DNA from: Maribacter sp. BPC-D8
Lineage (GTDB): Bacteria > Bacteroidota > Bacteroidia > Flavobacteriales > Flavobacteriaceae
DNA length: 64,000 nucleotides
Assembly (NCBI RefSeq): GCF_035207705.1
Contig: NZ_CP128187.1
Location: forward strand, 4,092,001-4,156,000
Direction: 5' to 3'
Below, piece by piece: positions 26,805 to 36,526 of the stretch. Position numbers and translations under genes: made by a program. How positions within the stretch are numbered: position 1 is the stretch's first letter; the number at the start of each line of letters is the position of its first letter. The notes under the pieces are model-generated. The model saw only the letters and a program-made list of their open reading frames with translations. It had not been told where the DNA came from and ran no database searches.

Positions 26805-29324
26805 TTATATTTTTAATTGCAATTCTTCAATTTCAGACTCTGTATTGCTATAGGTATTCACAAAAGTATTTTTAACCCTTTCAGAATTTAGAAAATAAGG
26901 TATCCAGATAGCAGAAGAAATAATGGCTTTAAGAATATCTGCAGTAGCTGTTGGGTCAGGTATTGCAAATTGATTCATAAGAAAACTTTCAAGTAATGTA
27001 ATACCCAAATTGCAACCATAAAATATGATCATCATTTTTGGGGCAGCCGTTCGTTTTTGTAAAAACAATAGTATGGTTAATACAGCGAATGTTAAGAAGG
27101 CAAAGTTATAGAAGAGCTCAAAACCTAGGTATGCTTCTAACATTTTTGCATTTTCGTAACCGGCATATTCGAAACCGTCCCAAATAGTTTTATCAAAATA
27201 CCCATTTTGGTAAATATTAAAAATGAGTATAACAGGTGTCAGCACTAAACCGATTAATGGAAGAATTAACCAGCCTCCAAATTCTTGTCCGGGTAAAGAT
27301 GCTTCTTCGTCCTTTTTTGGGTTGTAGCTTTTGTAAAGTTTAATAGCGAAAAAGATGCTTAACGCAGTTGATAATAACATTATAAAAATGGATAACCAAC
27401 TAATTCCCGACTCCGATTCGTTATCGCCATAGGTAAGTTGTAATCCAATTTTATCTCTAAGGTCGTCGTGTTCTTTTATGAAAGATCGGGTATCGTCTGC
27501 TGGTATAACATCTTTCTTTAATTCATATTCATAATTTAAAGTTATCATGTTCCCTGTTTGCTTAATCGTCTTCGAAAAGCTGTAATAATCATTATCTATT
27601 CTGATGTCTTTTAAATTTAAAGACCAAGGTTCTGGTAATAATATGCGTGTAGTTTGTGTAAAACTAAAAGGAACTCCAGCACTATATGGCATTTCTCTTT
27701 CTAAAGAATTGTTGTAGCTAATTAATCCGTCTAAGACTAGTGAATTGGTATCAAAGTAGATTGTTTCATCGTTTTCTATCGTGCTCCAAAGACCTTCAAT
27801 ATCATAGTATTCGTTTGTGGTGAATATATTTTCCCATGGTCTTGAATCATCTAAATAAGTTACTTTTTCACTTGAAGAAATTGAAGGGTATAAGCTGCTA
27901 TAGAAATTTAGATATTCCTTATTTATACTTTCTTCCTTATTATTTTTGAAATAAGCTCTTGTGTTATCGGCTCTACTGCCAAAGTATTCTGTTTTTACTT
28001 CAAATTTAGCGTTACCACCAATTTTGTCTACAGTGATATCTTCAACAATTCTAATACGAGAATTTGTTTTATAGGGTATCTTCTTTAATGAGGCGCTTCC
28101 CTCTTTAAGTAGTAATCCGTTTTTATAATCGGGTGTGTATAGATGGTATAGATTACCACCTTGGTTAGAAATAGTAGGATCCACGAAATACTCATTGCCG
28201 CCGTGTTCGAAGTAGACAATACAATGATCGAACATTAGGTGACTAGGTAAAAATTTATCTAAATTTTCACTTGATTTAGAGTTTACCAAAATAGGAAATG
28301 AGCTGACACCTTGGTTTTGTAATAAAGTTGCTAGAAGTAAAGATTTGTCTTTGCAATCTCCGTATCTACGATCTAATACGACATCTGGTTTAGTAGGTTT
28401 AAAGGCACCAATACCAGATTCAAACCCTAAATAGCGAATATCATCTTGTACAAATCTAATGAGCTTTATGATAACATCTTGTTTAGAATCTAGCTCTTTA
28501 TCTATAGTTATAGGGTTCTTCAAATGTTCTTTAGGAAATTTATAATATGGTGTCATTAACTCAACGACACTTTTCCAATTATTAAAGGTTGAAACAGAAA
28601 TGCGCTTTTGTGAGTTATACCAATAAGGGGTGTTACTATCATAAGTTACATATGCACCACTATTATTTGTCCAAGTATATTCTTTACCTAAAGTTGTATT
28701 ATTTACTTTCGGATCATTAGCTCCATTAAGCGTTTTATATGTGATGGGGTTGTTTGAATCGGTTAAAATTCTATTGTATATACTATTAACCGGTGTTGTA
28801 TATTCCTCATAGACAAGGTTAGAATAATTGCCTTCATTTATGGGGTTAAAGCCATTGATAGAGTAAGAATATTCAATGATATCACCAACACGAATATCTG
28901 ATAGATTAATTACAGAAGTTAATGACCCATCATATAATGAACGTTCTAAATTGGTTTCTCTCTGAAAGGTATTTATGAATGATTTTTCTAATTTATCAAT
29001 GATTTCACCATCTCTAATAACTTGTGCTTTATGAAATTCTATTTTTTGGTATTCTGGGTCGTAAGATGCGCTAATGTCAGACATCTCTTGAATACCATCA
29101 CTATTCAAAATTTTAAAAGCATAGTGAACAAACTGTTCTTTTTTAATTAAATTATCTTGATAATCTAATAGCAAGTATTTGTAGGCTCCTTCTTCTTTAG
29201 CATCTTTTTTGTCTGTAATTGATATAGGAGTAACCCAATTCGGAGTTGAGGTTTTTTTTGCTTGTTGAGCATTTGTGAAAAGAGATGCAAGTAAGAAAAG
29301 AATGATATAAATATGAAAGCGCAT
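26805..29324 (-). CDS. DUF3857/transglutaminase-like protein with C-terminal membrane domain
   Basis: The 839-residue protein has a signal peptide (to about residue 20) and a DUF3857 region (about 50-210, KAQVIRDGEIIDKLEKSF). A transglutaminase-like core follows near residues 265-380, with the catalytic Cys in RRYGDCKDKSLLLATLL and His in HLMFDHCIVYFE. After a beta-rich stretch come one membrane helix near 640-660 and a DUF2569-like four-helix domain (FGGWLILPLIGLVLTPVILIFNIY) with a short tail. Such proteins are common in Bacteroidota, often near T9SS or peptidase genes, and probably act in the periplasm on protein or peptide substrates. Fusion of the transglutaminase part to a DUF2569 module is less usual. 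Confidence 0.85.
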   Translation of the reverse strand: MRFHIYIILFLLASLFTNAQQAKKTSTPNWVTPISITDKKDAKEEGAYKYLLLDYQDNLIKKEQFVHYAFKILNSDGIQEMSDISASYDPEYQKIEFHKAQVIRDGEIIDKLEKSFINTFQRETNLERSLYDGSLTSVINLSDIRVGDIIEYSYSINGFNPINEGNYSNLVYEEYTTPVNSIYNRILTDSNNPITYKTLNGANDPKVNNTTLGKEYTWTNNSGAYVTYDSNTPYWYNSQKRISVSTFNNWKSVVELMTPYYKFPKEHLKNPITIDKELDSKQDVIIKLIRFVQDDIRYLGFESGIGAFKPTKPDVVLDRRYGDCKDKSLLLATLLQNQGVSSFPILVNSKSSENLDKFLPSHLMFDHCIVYFEHGGNEYFVDPTISNQGGNLYHLYTPDYKNGLLLKEGSASLKKIPYKTNSRIRIVEDITVDKIGGNAKFEVKTEYFGSRADNTRAYFKNNKEESINKEYLNFYSSLYPSISSSEKVTYLDDSRPWENIFTTNEYYDIEGLWSTIENDETIYFDTNSLVLDGLISYNNSLEREMPYSAGVPFSFTQTTRILLPEPWSLNLKDIRIDNDYYSFSKTIKQTGNMITLNYEYELKKDVIPADDTRSFIKEHDDLRDKIGLQLTYGDNESESGISWLSIFIMLLSTALSIFFAIKLYKSYNPKKDEEASLPGQEFGGWLILPLIGLVLTPVILIFNIYQNGYFDKTIWDGFEYAGYENAKMLEAYLGFELFYNFAFLTFAVLTILLFLQKRTAAPKMMIIFYGCNLGITLLESFLMNQFAIPDPTATADILKAIISSAIWIPYFLNSERVKNTFVNTYSNTESEIEELQLKI

Positions 29325-29417
29325 TAATTCTTGTTTACGTTAAATATAAGTAAGAAATATCTTAAGTAAACAACGTTTGGCTTTTCTAAAACGTATACAA
29401 TGGCATTGTAAAGAAAA

Positions 29418-30416
29418 TTAAAGCACCATTAAATTACACCCTCTAATATCAGAATTATCGAATCTTCCGATAATTTCAAAAGTGCCGTCTTGGTTTATTT
29501 TACCTAAATCTTGAGTGGCAATAAAAGAGCAGGAGTTGATGTTTGCTAAATCGATTACATTGATTCCGCCAGACTTGCCATAGGTTAAATAGGTAAGTGG
29601 GTCTTCGGTATCGCGCACTAAAATCTTCATCCAAGTTGGGCAGTCGAAAACCCCGTTTCCTTTAGAATACGCTTGCGATAAAAGTTCTGTCATTCCGTAT
29701 TCAGAGTGAATATTTGGTACTCCGAATCCGTTCGATAAAAGCTGATGCAATTCTTGGCGTACAATTTCTTTTCTACGACCCTTCATGCCACCAGTTTCCA
29801 TGATAATGGTGTTATGTAAAGACATCTGGTATTGCTCGGTAAATTCTAGCAAGGCAAAAGAAACACCTATAATTAATATTTTGGTATCCGTTTTTTGAAG
29901 TTCAATAAGTAGCTCATGCAGTTGTTCGTATTCGTTTAGAAAGAAACCGCTTTCTGGGTGATTCGATTTTTTGATCAAATCATCTGCCATATAGATCAAT
30001 GAAGAGCCTGTACGTTCTAGATAAGAAGGTAACAGTGCAAGAACACAATAGTCAGTAATATCGCCATAAAAATGGTTAAAAGCCTTTAAATAGCTCTGCT
30101 CGTATAGACTTAAGTCGGTAACAAAGTGCTTACTGGTTTCACTGCCTGTGGTGCCGCTACTGGTAAAGGTAATTTCTGGTGTATCAGTGGTGCTAAGAAC
30201 ATCTTTAGACTTAAAGAATTCTATAGGTAAAAACGGAATCTGTTCTAAAGTTTGAACAGCATCTGGTTGCACATTTAAATAAGTACAAAAATCGTGGTAG
30301 ACTACATTGTTGTCGTATTGAAACTTGAATATACGCAGTGCTTGGGTTAGAAAATCCCCTTCTGTTTGTATATCAAAAATAGCATTATGCTTCATGTTCG
30401 GCACCAATTCTGGCAA
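29418..30416 (-). CDS. LuxE/PaaK-family acyl-protein synthetase-like protein
   Basis: The 332-residue protein contains the ATP-site motif ITFTSSGTTGSETSKH near residues 82-97 and HSEYGMTELLSQAY near 237-250, both typical of the LuxE branch of adenylate-forming enzymes. LuxE activates a fatty acid as an acyl-enzyme in bioluminescence, but no luxCDAB genes are nearby. Bacteroidota carry such orphan copies, sometimes near surface-polysaccharide genes. The first ATG (30416) or the one at 30395 (MKHNAIFDIQTEG) could be the start; the family's usual N-terminus favours the latter. Confidence 0.85.
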   Translation of the reverse strand: MPELVPNMKHNAIFDIQTEGDFLTQALRIFKFQYDNNVVYHDFCTYLNVQPDAVQTLEQIPFLPIEFFKSKDVLSTTDTPEITFTSSGTTGSETSKHFVTDLSLYEQSYLKAFNHFYGDITDYCVLALLPSYLERTGSSLIYMADDLIKKSNHPESGFFLNEYEQLHELLIELQKTDTKILIIGVSFALLEFTEQYQMSLHNTIIMETGGMKGRRKEIVRQELHQLLSNGFGVPNIHSEYGMTELLSQAYSKGNGVFDCPTWMKILVRDTEDPLTYLTYGKSGGINVIDLANINSCSFIATQDLGKINQDGTFEIIGRFDNSDIRGCNLMVL

Positions 30417-30469
30417 AGGTACTGAACCAAATTATTTTAATTGTTTTGAGATGAAAATATGTAGGTAAT

Positions 30470-30793
30470 TTATTTCACCACAAGCTTACGAGTAATAGAT
30501 TTTTCGTCTTCGGTTACCTGAACAACATAAACGCCAGGCGATAGTCTAGAGATATTCATTGCCTTTGCAGACAATTTTTCGGTTAAGACGAGCTCTCCGA
30601 ATACATCATAAACTCTTACTTCTTTTATACTGTTTTTCTGTGTTGTTACATAAACAACATCAGCAATTGCTGGGTTGGGGTATAATTTGAATCCGGCAAT
30701 TTCATCGTTACGTAGGTCGTTGATATCTATAGTGTCTTGGGCGTATAAGCCAACAGAGACTGCCATAAATAGCATAAAGTAGATTTTCTTCAT
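30470..30793 (-). CDS. Minimal T9SS type A cargo: signal peptide plus sorting domain
   Basis: The 107-residue protein begins with a signal peptide (MKKIYFMLFMAVSVGLYAQ). After about 16 residues (DTIDINDLRNDEIAGF) it enters a complete type A T9SS C-terminal domain: KLYPNPAIADVVYVT ... VRVYDVFGELVL ... LSPGVYVVQV ... RKLVVK. Sorting domains are normally cleaved from a much larger passenger, so almost nothing would remain here. I chose the ATG at 30793 because upstream codons add no signal-like sequence. A very similar gene lies 176 bp upstream on the same strand. Confidence 0.85.
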   Translation of the reverse strand: MKKIYFMLFMAVSVGLYAQDTIDINDLRNDEIAGFKLYPNPAIADVVYVTTQKNSIKEVRVYDVFGELVLTEKLSAKAMNISRLSPGVYVVQVTEDEKSITRKLVVK

Positions 30794-30969
30794 TTGATAT
30801 TGATTTGGGATCAACACTTCAAAGGTATGGTTAAGTGTAACTTGAACACTGAAAATGTTGTGAAACCAATTTTTTTGTAGGTCAATGAGAAAGTCGAAGT
30901 AATTCGTCGTAAAAACGTGTAGTTAACCGATAGTGGATTTTGAAAATACCGAGAAAAAGAGGGGAGTTG

Positions 30970-31278
30970 TTACTTAACAATCAACTTACGTGTACACATC
31001 TTGTTTTTTTCAAGAACACGTAATACGTACACACCAGAATCTAAATCAGAAAGATTCAATTCTTTACCTAAAATAGTTGTCTTCAATAATAATGTACCAA
31101 ATACATCATAGATGAAAATTTCTTTAGGTGCGTTAAGGTTGGTAGAAATATAAACTTTACCTGTAGTAACCGGATTTGGGTACATACTAAAACCATCAAT
31201 GTCTCCATTACTTTGGGTACTTTGCCCATAGCTGAAAGAAATAAAGAAAAAGAAGATGATTAGGTAAAGGTGCTTCAT
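30970..31278 (-). CDS. Second minimal T9SS type A cargo
   Basis: The 102-residue protein has a signal peptide (MKHLYLIIFFFFISFSYGQ) and a passenger of only about a dozen residues (STQSNGDIDGF). It then has a full type A sorting domain: MYPNPVTTGKVYIS ... IFIYDVFGTLLL ... LDSGVYVLRV ... RKLIVK. It is a paralogue of the gene at 30470-30793. The frame extends to 31377, but the added residues are not signal-like, so I take the ATG at 31278. Confidence 0.85.
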   Translation of the reverse strand: MKHLYLIIFFFFISFSYGQSTQSNGDIDGFSMYPNPVTTGKVYISTNLNAPKEIFIYDVFGTLLLKTTILGKELNLSDLDSGVYVLRVLEKNKMCTRKLIVK

Positions 31279-31474
31279 ATATAGCTGGTTACAAATGCTA
31301 TGCCACAAATATAAGAATTTAACACTCCTTTTTATTTTTGTAAGAGTAGATATTGTGAAAAGATCGATGAAATGCAATATAATCGATGAAATGCACTATT
31401 TATGACTTAAACTACCTGTTTTATTGTGGTTTTAAGTAGCGTGTAGTCTTTGATTGTAAGAATTATTCTAAACA

Positions 31475-31499
31475 AAAAGCCCGCAATTTGCGGGCTTTT
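31475..31499 (-). terminator. Terminator of the beta-helix lipoprotein gene
   Basis: AAAAGCCCGCA (31475-31485) pairs with TGCGGGCTTTT (31489-31499). On the minus strand the hairpin ends in TTTTTG, 22 bp after the stop at 31522. The remaining 243-bp gap to 31278 shows no further gene. Confidence 0.8.
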
Positions 31500-31521
31500 A
31501 AAATATATATAATACTGTTAT

Positions 31522-33576
31522 TTAGTTTCCAGTTGCCCAAGCAAAAATTGCAACATCAACTGCTGTTCCGTTAAAAACATCGTCTTCAACTGTAGTAAGT
31601 GCAGTTTCGTCAACAATTACGTTAGCTAATGGACCGTTATCTTTCATGTCTACATTAGTATCATAACCAGATAGGCTTACGTTAGTTAAGGTTGCACCAG
31701 AAGTCGCTTTGAATTGTAAAGCAGTGCCACCAACAGTAGATACAGCAGTAAAGTCAATTAACTTCGGATTACCGTTTGCTTTATCAGCTTCAACCGCAGT
31801 CGAAAAGCCTTCTTCGCTATGTAATACATATGCTGTTGTAACAGTACCGTTCCAACCTTCTGTCCAGTCAATAGAATCATCTTGGTTGTTTTCGAAATAC
31901 AAGTTAGTAGCAGAAACAGTTCCGCCAAAGAACTCAACTCCGTCATCTTCACCATCGATCATAGCAACATTGTCAATAGTTGTTCCAGAACCTACAGCGT
32001 AAAGCGTAAGTCCGTTGTACTGAGATTCAGCATCAATTTGAGCACCAGCATTCTTAATTATCAAGTAGCTAATTGAACCAGAATTATCATCATCAGTAGT
32101 ACCGCCATATTTAAAGTTTCCTACTTCTGCAGTTGCATCTACACCTTCAGTAGTAGTTGCATCACCTAAAATCACCAATCCGCCCCAATCGCCAGGGTTA
32201 TCGTTTGTAGAAGTCATAACTACTGGGTTAGCAGCAGTACCTTCTATTGAAATCATTCCACCTTTTTGTACTACAATATAGGTTTCAGTTTCGTCGCCAG
32301 ACTCAACCTGAGCAGTAATTTTTGTGCCTGCAGGTATTGTAAGCGTAGCGCCATCTTCAACACTAAGGTTTTTAGATAAGAAGTAGTTTATACCAGCATC
32401 TAAAGTAAGGTCGCTAGTTAAGTTGCCTGTTAAAATACTACTACCAACAGCTGCATCTGTATTTACCCAATCAAAAATTGCGATATCAACTGTTGCATTT
32501 GCATTGTAGCTAGTATCTGGGTTACCAGCTTCACCTTCTATAATTACGTTAGCCAAAGGACCGTCGTCTTTCATATCAATTGAAGTTTCATAACCACTTA
32601 AAGAAAGTCCGGTAATTGTCGCTCCAGAAGTCGCTTTAAATTGTAAAGCAGTACCACCTACTGTAGAAACAGCAGTAAAGTTTATTAATTGAGGATTCCC
32701 GTTCGCTTTATCAGCTTCAACAGCTGTAGAGAAACCTTCTTTAGTATGAAGAACATATGCATTGGTAACGGTACCGTTCCAACCTTCTGTCCAGTCGATA
32801 GAATCATCTTGGTTGTTCTCGAAGTATAAGTTAGAAGCAGAAACAGTTCCACCAAAAAACTCAACTCCGTCATCATCACCATCAATCATAGCAACGTTGT
32901 CAATAGTTGTACCTGAACCTACAGCATACAGCGTAAGACCGTTATATTGAGATTCGGCATCGATTTGAGCACCTGCATGCTTTATAATCAAATACGAAAT
33001 TGAACCAGAATTATCATCATTTGTAGATCCACCATATTTAAAGTTACCAACTTCAGCAGTTGCATCAACACCTTCGGTAGTAGTTGCGTCACCTAAGACC
33101 ACTAATCCACCCCATTGACCAGGTTGGCCACCTGTAGATTGCATAGTTACTGGAGCAGCAGCTGTACCTTGTACATCTATTTCACCACCTCTTTGAACAA
33201 CAATGTATGTTGAAGTTTCGTCACCTGTTTCAACAGTTGCGTTGATTACGGTTCCTGCAGGTATAATTAATTTAGCCCCAGCTTCAATACTATAATTTTT
33301 TTCTAATGAATAGGTTTTAGTAGCGTCAAGTGTTCTTTCTTCAGTTAATTCTCCTGTTAAAACAGTACTTTCTTCTGGGTTTGTTGCTTCGCAAGCAGTA
33401 CAAGAACCCCCACAATCAACTCCTGTTTCATCACCATTTTTTATACCATCGGTACAAGTCGGTGATACCGCGTCTGGTCCATTATCTGGATCATTATCAT
33501 CACTACTACAACTGGCAAAGGTAATAGCTGCTGCAAGAGCAAAAACTTTTACAAAATTTTTCGTTTTCAATTTCAT
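31522..33576 (-). CDS. Surface lipoprotein with two tandem right-handed beta-helix repeats
   Basis: The 684-residue protein has lipobox TFASC followed by SSDDNDPDNG, an acidic export-signal-like stretch. A Cys-rich module of the CxDGIxNGxETGVDCGGxCxxC type comes next. Two repeats of about 309 residues follow (roughly 75-385 and 385-684), both containing WGGLVVLGDATTTEGVDA/WGGLVILGD..., NQDDSIDWTEGWNGTVT and TALQFKATSGAT. The period is also visible in DNA, with the same sequence at 31844 and 32771, 927 bp apart. The repeat has the short-strand pattern of parallel beta-helix proteins. It lies 55 bp after the TonB receptor stop and is probably its lipoprotein partner. The substrate is unknown. 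Confidence 0.85.
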   Translation of the reverse strand: MKLKTKNFVKVFALAAAITFASCSSDDNDPDNGPDAVSPTCTDGIKNGDETGVDCGGSCTACEATNPEESTVLTGELTEERTLDATKTYSLEKNYSIEAGAKLIIPAGTVINATVETGDETSTYIVVQRGGEIDVQGTAAAPVTMQSTGGQPGQWGGLVVLGDATTTEGVDATAEVGNFKYGGSTNDDNSGSISYLIIKHAGAQIDAESQYNGLTLYAVGSGTTIDNVAMIDGDDDGVEFFGGTVSASNLYFENNQDDSIDWTEGWNGTVTNAYVLHTKEGFSTAVEADKANGNPQLINFTAVSTVGGTALQFKATSGATITGLSLSGYETSIDMKDDGPLANVIIEGEAGNPDTSYNANATVDIAIFDWVNTDAAVGSSILTGNLTSDLTLDAGINYFLSKNLSVEDGATLTIPAGTKITAQVESGDETETYIVVQKGGMISIEGTAANPVVMTSTNDNPGDWGGLVILGDATTTEGVDATAEVGNFKYGGTTDDDNSGSISYLIIKNAGAQIDAESQYNGLTLYAVGSGTTIDNVAMIDGEDDGVEFFGGTVSATNLYFENNQDDSIDWTEGWNGTVTTAYVLHSEEGFSTAVEADKANGNPKLIDFTAVSTVGGTALQFKATSGATLTNVSLSGYDTNVDMKDNGPLANVIVDETALTTVEDDVFNGTAVDVAIFAWATGN

Positions 33577-33631
33577 AATAAACATTTTAAAAGATTAAAA
33601 TTAAAGATTAGTGAGTATTGAGTGTTTCTAA

Positions 33632-36460
33632 TTAGAATTTGTAATTAAGCCCTAAGCTTATTCCCATACCGGTAGAGTAAGAGCTAACAGTTTGCTCTAG
33701 TTCTATTTCAGTTACTGGGTTGCGAATTAATTGTGTTTGCTTTATTTCTGGATTCAATAAGTTTTTACCTGTAAGACTTACTTTAATATGCTCACCAAAT
33801 TCTTTGCTGATTTGGGCATTTAAGACTACGAAACCATTTTCAACGATAGCGTCATCATAAAAGATATCTCTATTGGTTTGATCGGTAGGTACACCTAAAG
33901 AATAAATTTTGTCTGATGCGTAATTTGCATTTATAGATGCTGCAAAAGGATTGTCGCCAGCGGTATCATAATTTAAACTAGTATTGAAAATCCAATCAGA
34001 AGCACCTTGAAGATCAGTTTTGGTGATACCTTTATATTGAAAGCTTCTTAATAAATTACCTTCATCGTTATAAATTTCTTTTAAATCTTGTTGATGCCAC
34101 ATACGGGTTACATTAAGAACCATGTTAAGGTTATAACCAGATTCTGAACCATCGTCATCGTTGTAAGCAGGGGTTACTAAATCTAATTTAGTTTCTGCTT
34201 CAAGACCAAAAATTTCAGCTTTCTCACCAGAGTTGAAGTAAGAGAAGATACCTGCAGAACCTCTTTCTCTAACTCTGTTGATTGGGTCAGATATATCTTT
34301 ATAGAAGGCAGCAACAGAAACAAGCTGAGCGGCAGATGGAAAGTATTCCCATTTTAAATCTAGATTAATATCTTTTGAAGCTATTAAATCTGGATTACCT
34401 CTAGTTATTTGACCAGTAGGAGAAACATAGTTAAAAGGCGCTATTTCTTTAAATTCTGGTAATGTAATTGTGCGGCTTATTGCTAAACGTAATGCGTTTA
34501 GTTCGTTAATAGTGTACTTAATATTTAAGCTAGGGTAGAAGTTGCTGTAATCTTGATTGCTATCTCCTGTTCTAGGCGAAAGGTTTCCTATATCATAAGC
34601 AACTTTAATTTCATCTCTTTGAAAACGTAGGCCTGCATCAAAGTTCCATTGGTCAAGTCCGACATTAAAAGAAAAGAATGCTGCCTTAGAATCTAAAGTT
34701 CCTAAATAGATATCTTTTCTTTCGTCATTAGCATTTGAGCCTAAAAGATTAATTTCTAAGAGTCCCGCATCAAAATAAGATTGACGAAAAACTGCACCAA
34801 GATCATCAATAGATGATGGGTTAACTGCATTTGTATTGACTTCTTCTACACCAACAAATTCAGAACTAAAATCACGTTCTTTATTGCGGTAAGAAACACC
34901 AAAGTTTAGTTTGAAGTTTCTTGTTTCCTCATCAATTATTTTTAATTCGTCTTTTAGGTAAGCACTGAATTCGTTGTCCTCAATTTTTTGACTAGACTTA
35001 CGTTGTTGAAATCCGCCATTTCTACCTAGTTGAACAAGTGTGCCATCGGGATCAAAATTGACTTCGTTTCTAATTCTGTTTGGTTCATCGGCATTTAAAA
35101 GATTATAACCAGCGGCCCAGTGCAGTGTGTTTTTCTCACCAATTTGGTGTCTACCTATTAATTGAGTTATTAATAATCTCGTTTGTTTAGTGTTTTGATC
35201 TCTAATAAATTGAAAAAGACCTTCACTTGGGCTCGTTTCTTCAAAGATTGTTGCCTCGCCATTACGACCTGCTTCAAAAACATTTTCATCTAGTTTATTA
35301 ACGAAAAAAGTGCTTGACTTAATTTTGTTCTTGGCGTTGGCTAAATAAGTAATATCTAATAACCCCGTATTTACTATTTTCTTTTGATAGGTAGTTGCAT
35401 CGGTAATGGTGTCATCGATAAAGTTAGAACGGTATTGTCTAAAGACCCCTTCTCTATGCTCAAAAGATCTTGAGTGAGAAGCTGTGAAAAATATAGCAAG
35501 CTTATCTGCTATTTTCTTACCTGCAGCGATAGACATAGAATAATCCATCGGGTTTTCTTGTCGTAAAGTATTCCACCCTTGGTTGGTAATTAACTGTTGT
35601 GTAGAAAGATTTTGGTCGTAGAAACCGAATGTTGTATTCTTAGAATTCTGTGATATTCTAAAGTTATCGTAAACTCCGCTTTTAGCTACATTAGAATTTA
35701 CACCACCAGAAACACCAATTGCAAGTTCACTAGAACCCGCTAATTCTCTAGAAGTAATATTAACTGTACCAGAAGCTTGATCAGCAGACCCTTCTACTCC
35801 GTATGTTTTACTGATACTTACATTTTGAAGAACACGTGTTGGGAATAAAGAAAGATTAATGTTTTTTTTATCAATATCATCAGACGGAACAGGAAGTCCG
35901 TTTAATGTAGAAGATAAATATCTGTCACCTAATCCTCTAACGAAAACATCGCCAGAAGCTTCGCTACTAGATACACCAGATATTTTTGTAGTTGCAGTAG
36001 CAGCATCAGATACTCCGATCTTAGCAAGTTCAACAGCACCGATACTTTCTTTAATTTCGATAGCTCTTTTTTGATCCAATAATAATGCTGTCTCAGAATC
36101 TTTACGAGCTACAGTTGTAACCGTTACCTCGTCTAAAGAAACACCTTGCGATGCGCTAAGTGAAACATCGATAGTGGTAGACTTACCTGCTAAGATTTCA
36201 ACATTCGGCATTTCAACAGTTTCGTATCCTAAATAACTAAATGATATGGTATAGGTGCCAGGCTCAATGTCTGATATCTCATATAGTCCGTCAAAATCAG
36301 AAGTAGTACCTTTAGTAGTACCTTTTAATAATACGTTTGCAAATGGTAATGGTTCGTCGTTTAATTCTTTGTCTGTAATTGTTCCGGCAATGCTTCCTGT
36401 GTCTTGAGCACTAGAAATAATAGAGATAAAAAGGAATGTAAAAAATAGTAACTTGTTCAT
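33632..36460 (-). CDS. TonB-dependent outer-membrane receptor
   Basis: The 942-residue protein begins with a signal peptide (MNKLLFFTFLFISIISSAQ) and a carboxypeptidase-D-like regulatory domain (GSIAGTITDKELNDEPLPFANVLLKGT ... YEISDIEPGTYTISFSYLGYETVEM). A plug with SGVSSSEASGDVFVRGLGDRYLSSTLNGLPVPSDD and a long beta-barrel ending in an aromatic residue (GLNYKF) follow. Such receptors import large or scarce nutrients with TonB energy. The gene forms an operon with the beta-helix lipoprotein. It is divergent from a PhoB/PhoR-like two-component system whose promoter region has 11-bp direct repeats. Phosphate- or phospho-compound-related uptake is a reasonable but unproven guess. The ATG at 36460 is chosen because it precedes the signal peptide directly. 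Confidence 0.93.
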   Translation of the reverse strand: MNKLLFFTFLFISIISSAQDTGSIAGTITDKELNDEPLPFANVLLKGTTKGTTSDFDGLYEISDIEPGTYTISFSYLGYETVEMPNVEILAGKSTTIDVSLSASQGVSLDEVTVTTVARKDSETALLLDQKRAIEIKESIGAVELAKIGVSDAATATTKISGVSSSEASGDVFVRGLGDRYLSSTLNGLPVPSDDIDKKNINLSLFPTRVLQNVSISKTYGVEGSADQASGTVNITSRELAGSSELAIGVSGGVNSNVAKSGVYDNFRISQNSKNTTFGFYDQNLSTQQLITNQGWNTLRQENPMDYSMSIAAGKKIADKLAIFFTASHSRSFEHREGVFRQYRSNFIDDTITDATTYQKKIVNTGLLDITYLANAKNKIKSSTFFVNKLDENVFEAGRNGEATIFEETSPSEGLFQFIRDQNTKQTRLLITQLIGRHQIGEKNTLHWAAGYNLLNADEPNRIRNEVNFDPDGTLVQLGRNGGFQQRKSSQKIEDNEFSAYLKDELKIIDEETRNFKLNFGVSYRNKERDFSSEFVGVEEVNTNAVNPSSIDDLGAVFRQSYFDAGLLEINLLGSNANDERKDIYLGTLDSKAAFFSFNVGLDQWNFDAGLRFQRDEIKVAYDIGNLSPRTGDSNQDYSNFYPSLNIKYTINELNALRLAISRTITLPEFKEIAPFNYVSPTGQITRGNPDLIASKDINLDLKWEYFPSAAQLVSVAAFYKDISDPINRVRERGSAGIFSYFNSGEKAEIFGLEAETKLDLVTPAYNDDDGSESGYNLNMVLNVTRMWHQQDLKEIYNDEGNLLRSFQYKGITKTDLQGASDWIFNTSLNYDTAGDNPFAASINANYASDKIYSLGVPTDQTNRDIFYDDAIVENGFVVLNAQISKEFGEHIKVSLTGKNLLNPEIKQTQLIRNPVTEIELEQTVSSYSTGMGISLGLNYKF

Positions 36461-36526
36461 TAGATATATCGATTCTTTAATCAGCGGCAAAGAAACAGAG
36501 AGGGTGTAATGTTCGGGTTAGATCCA

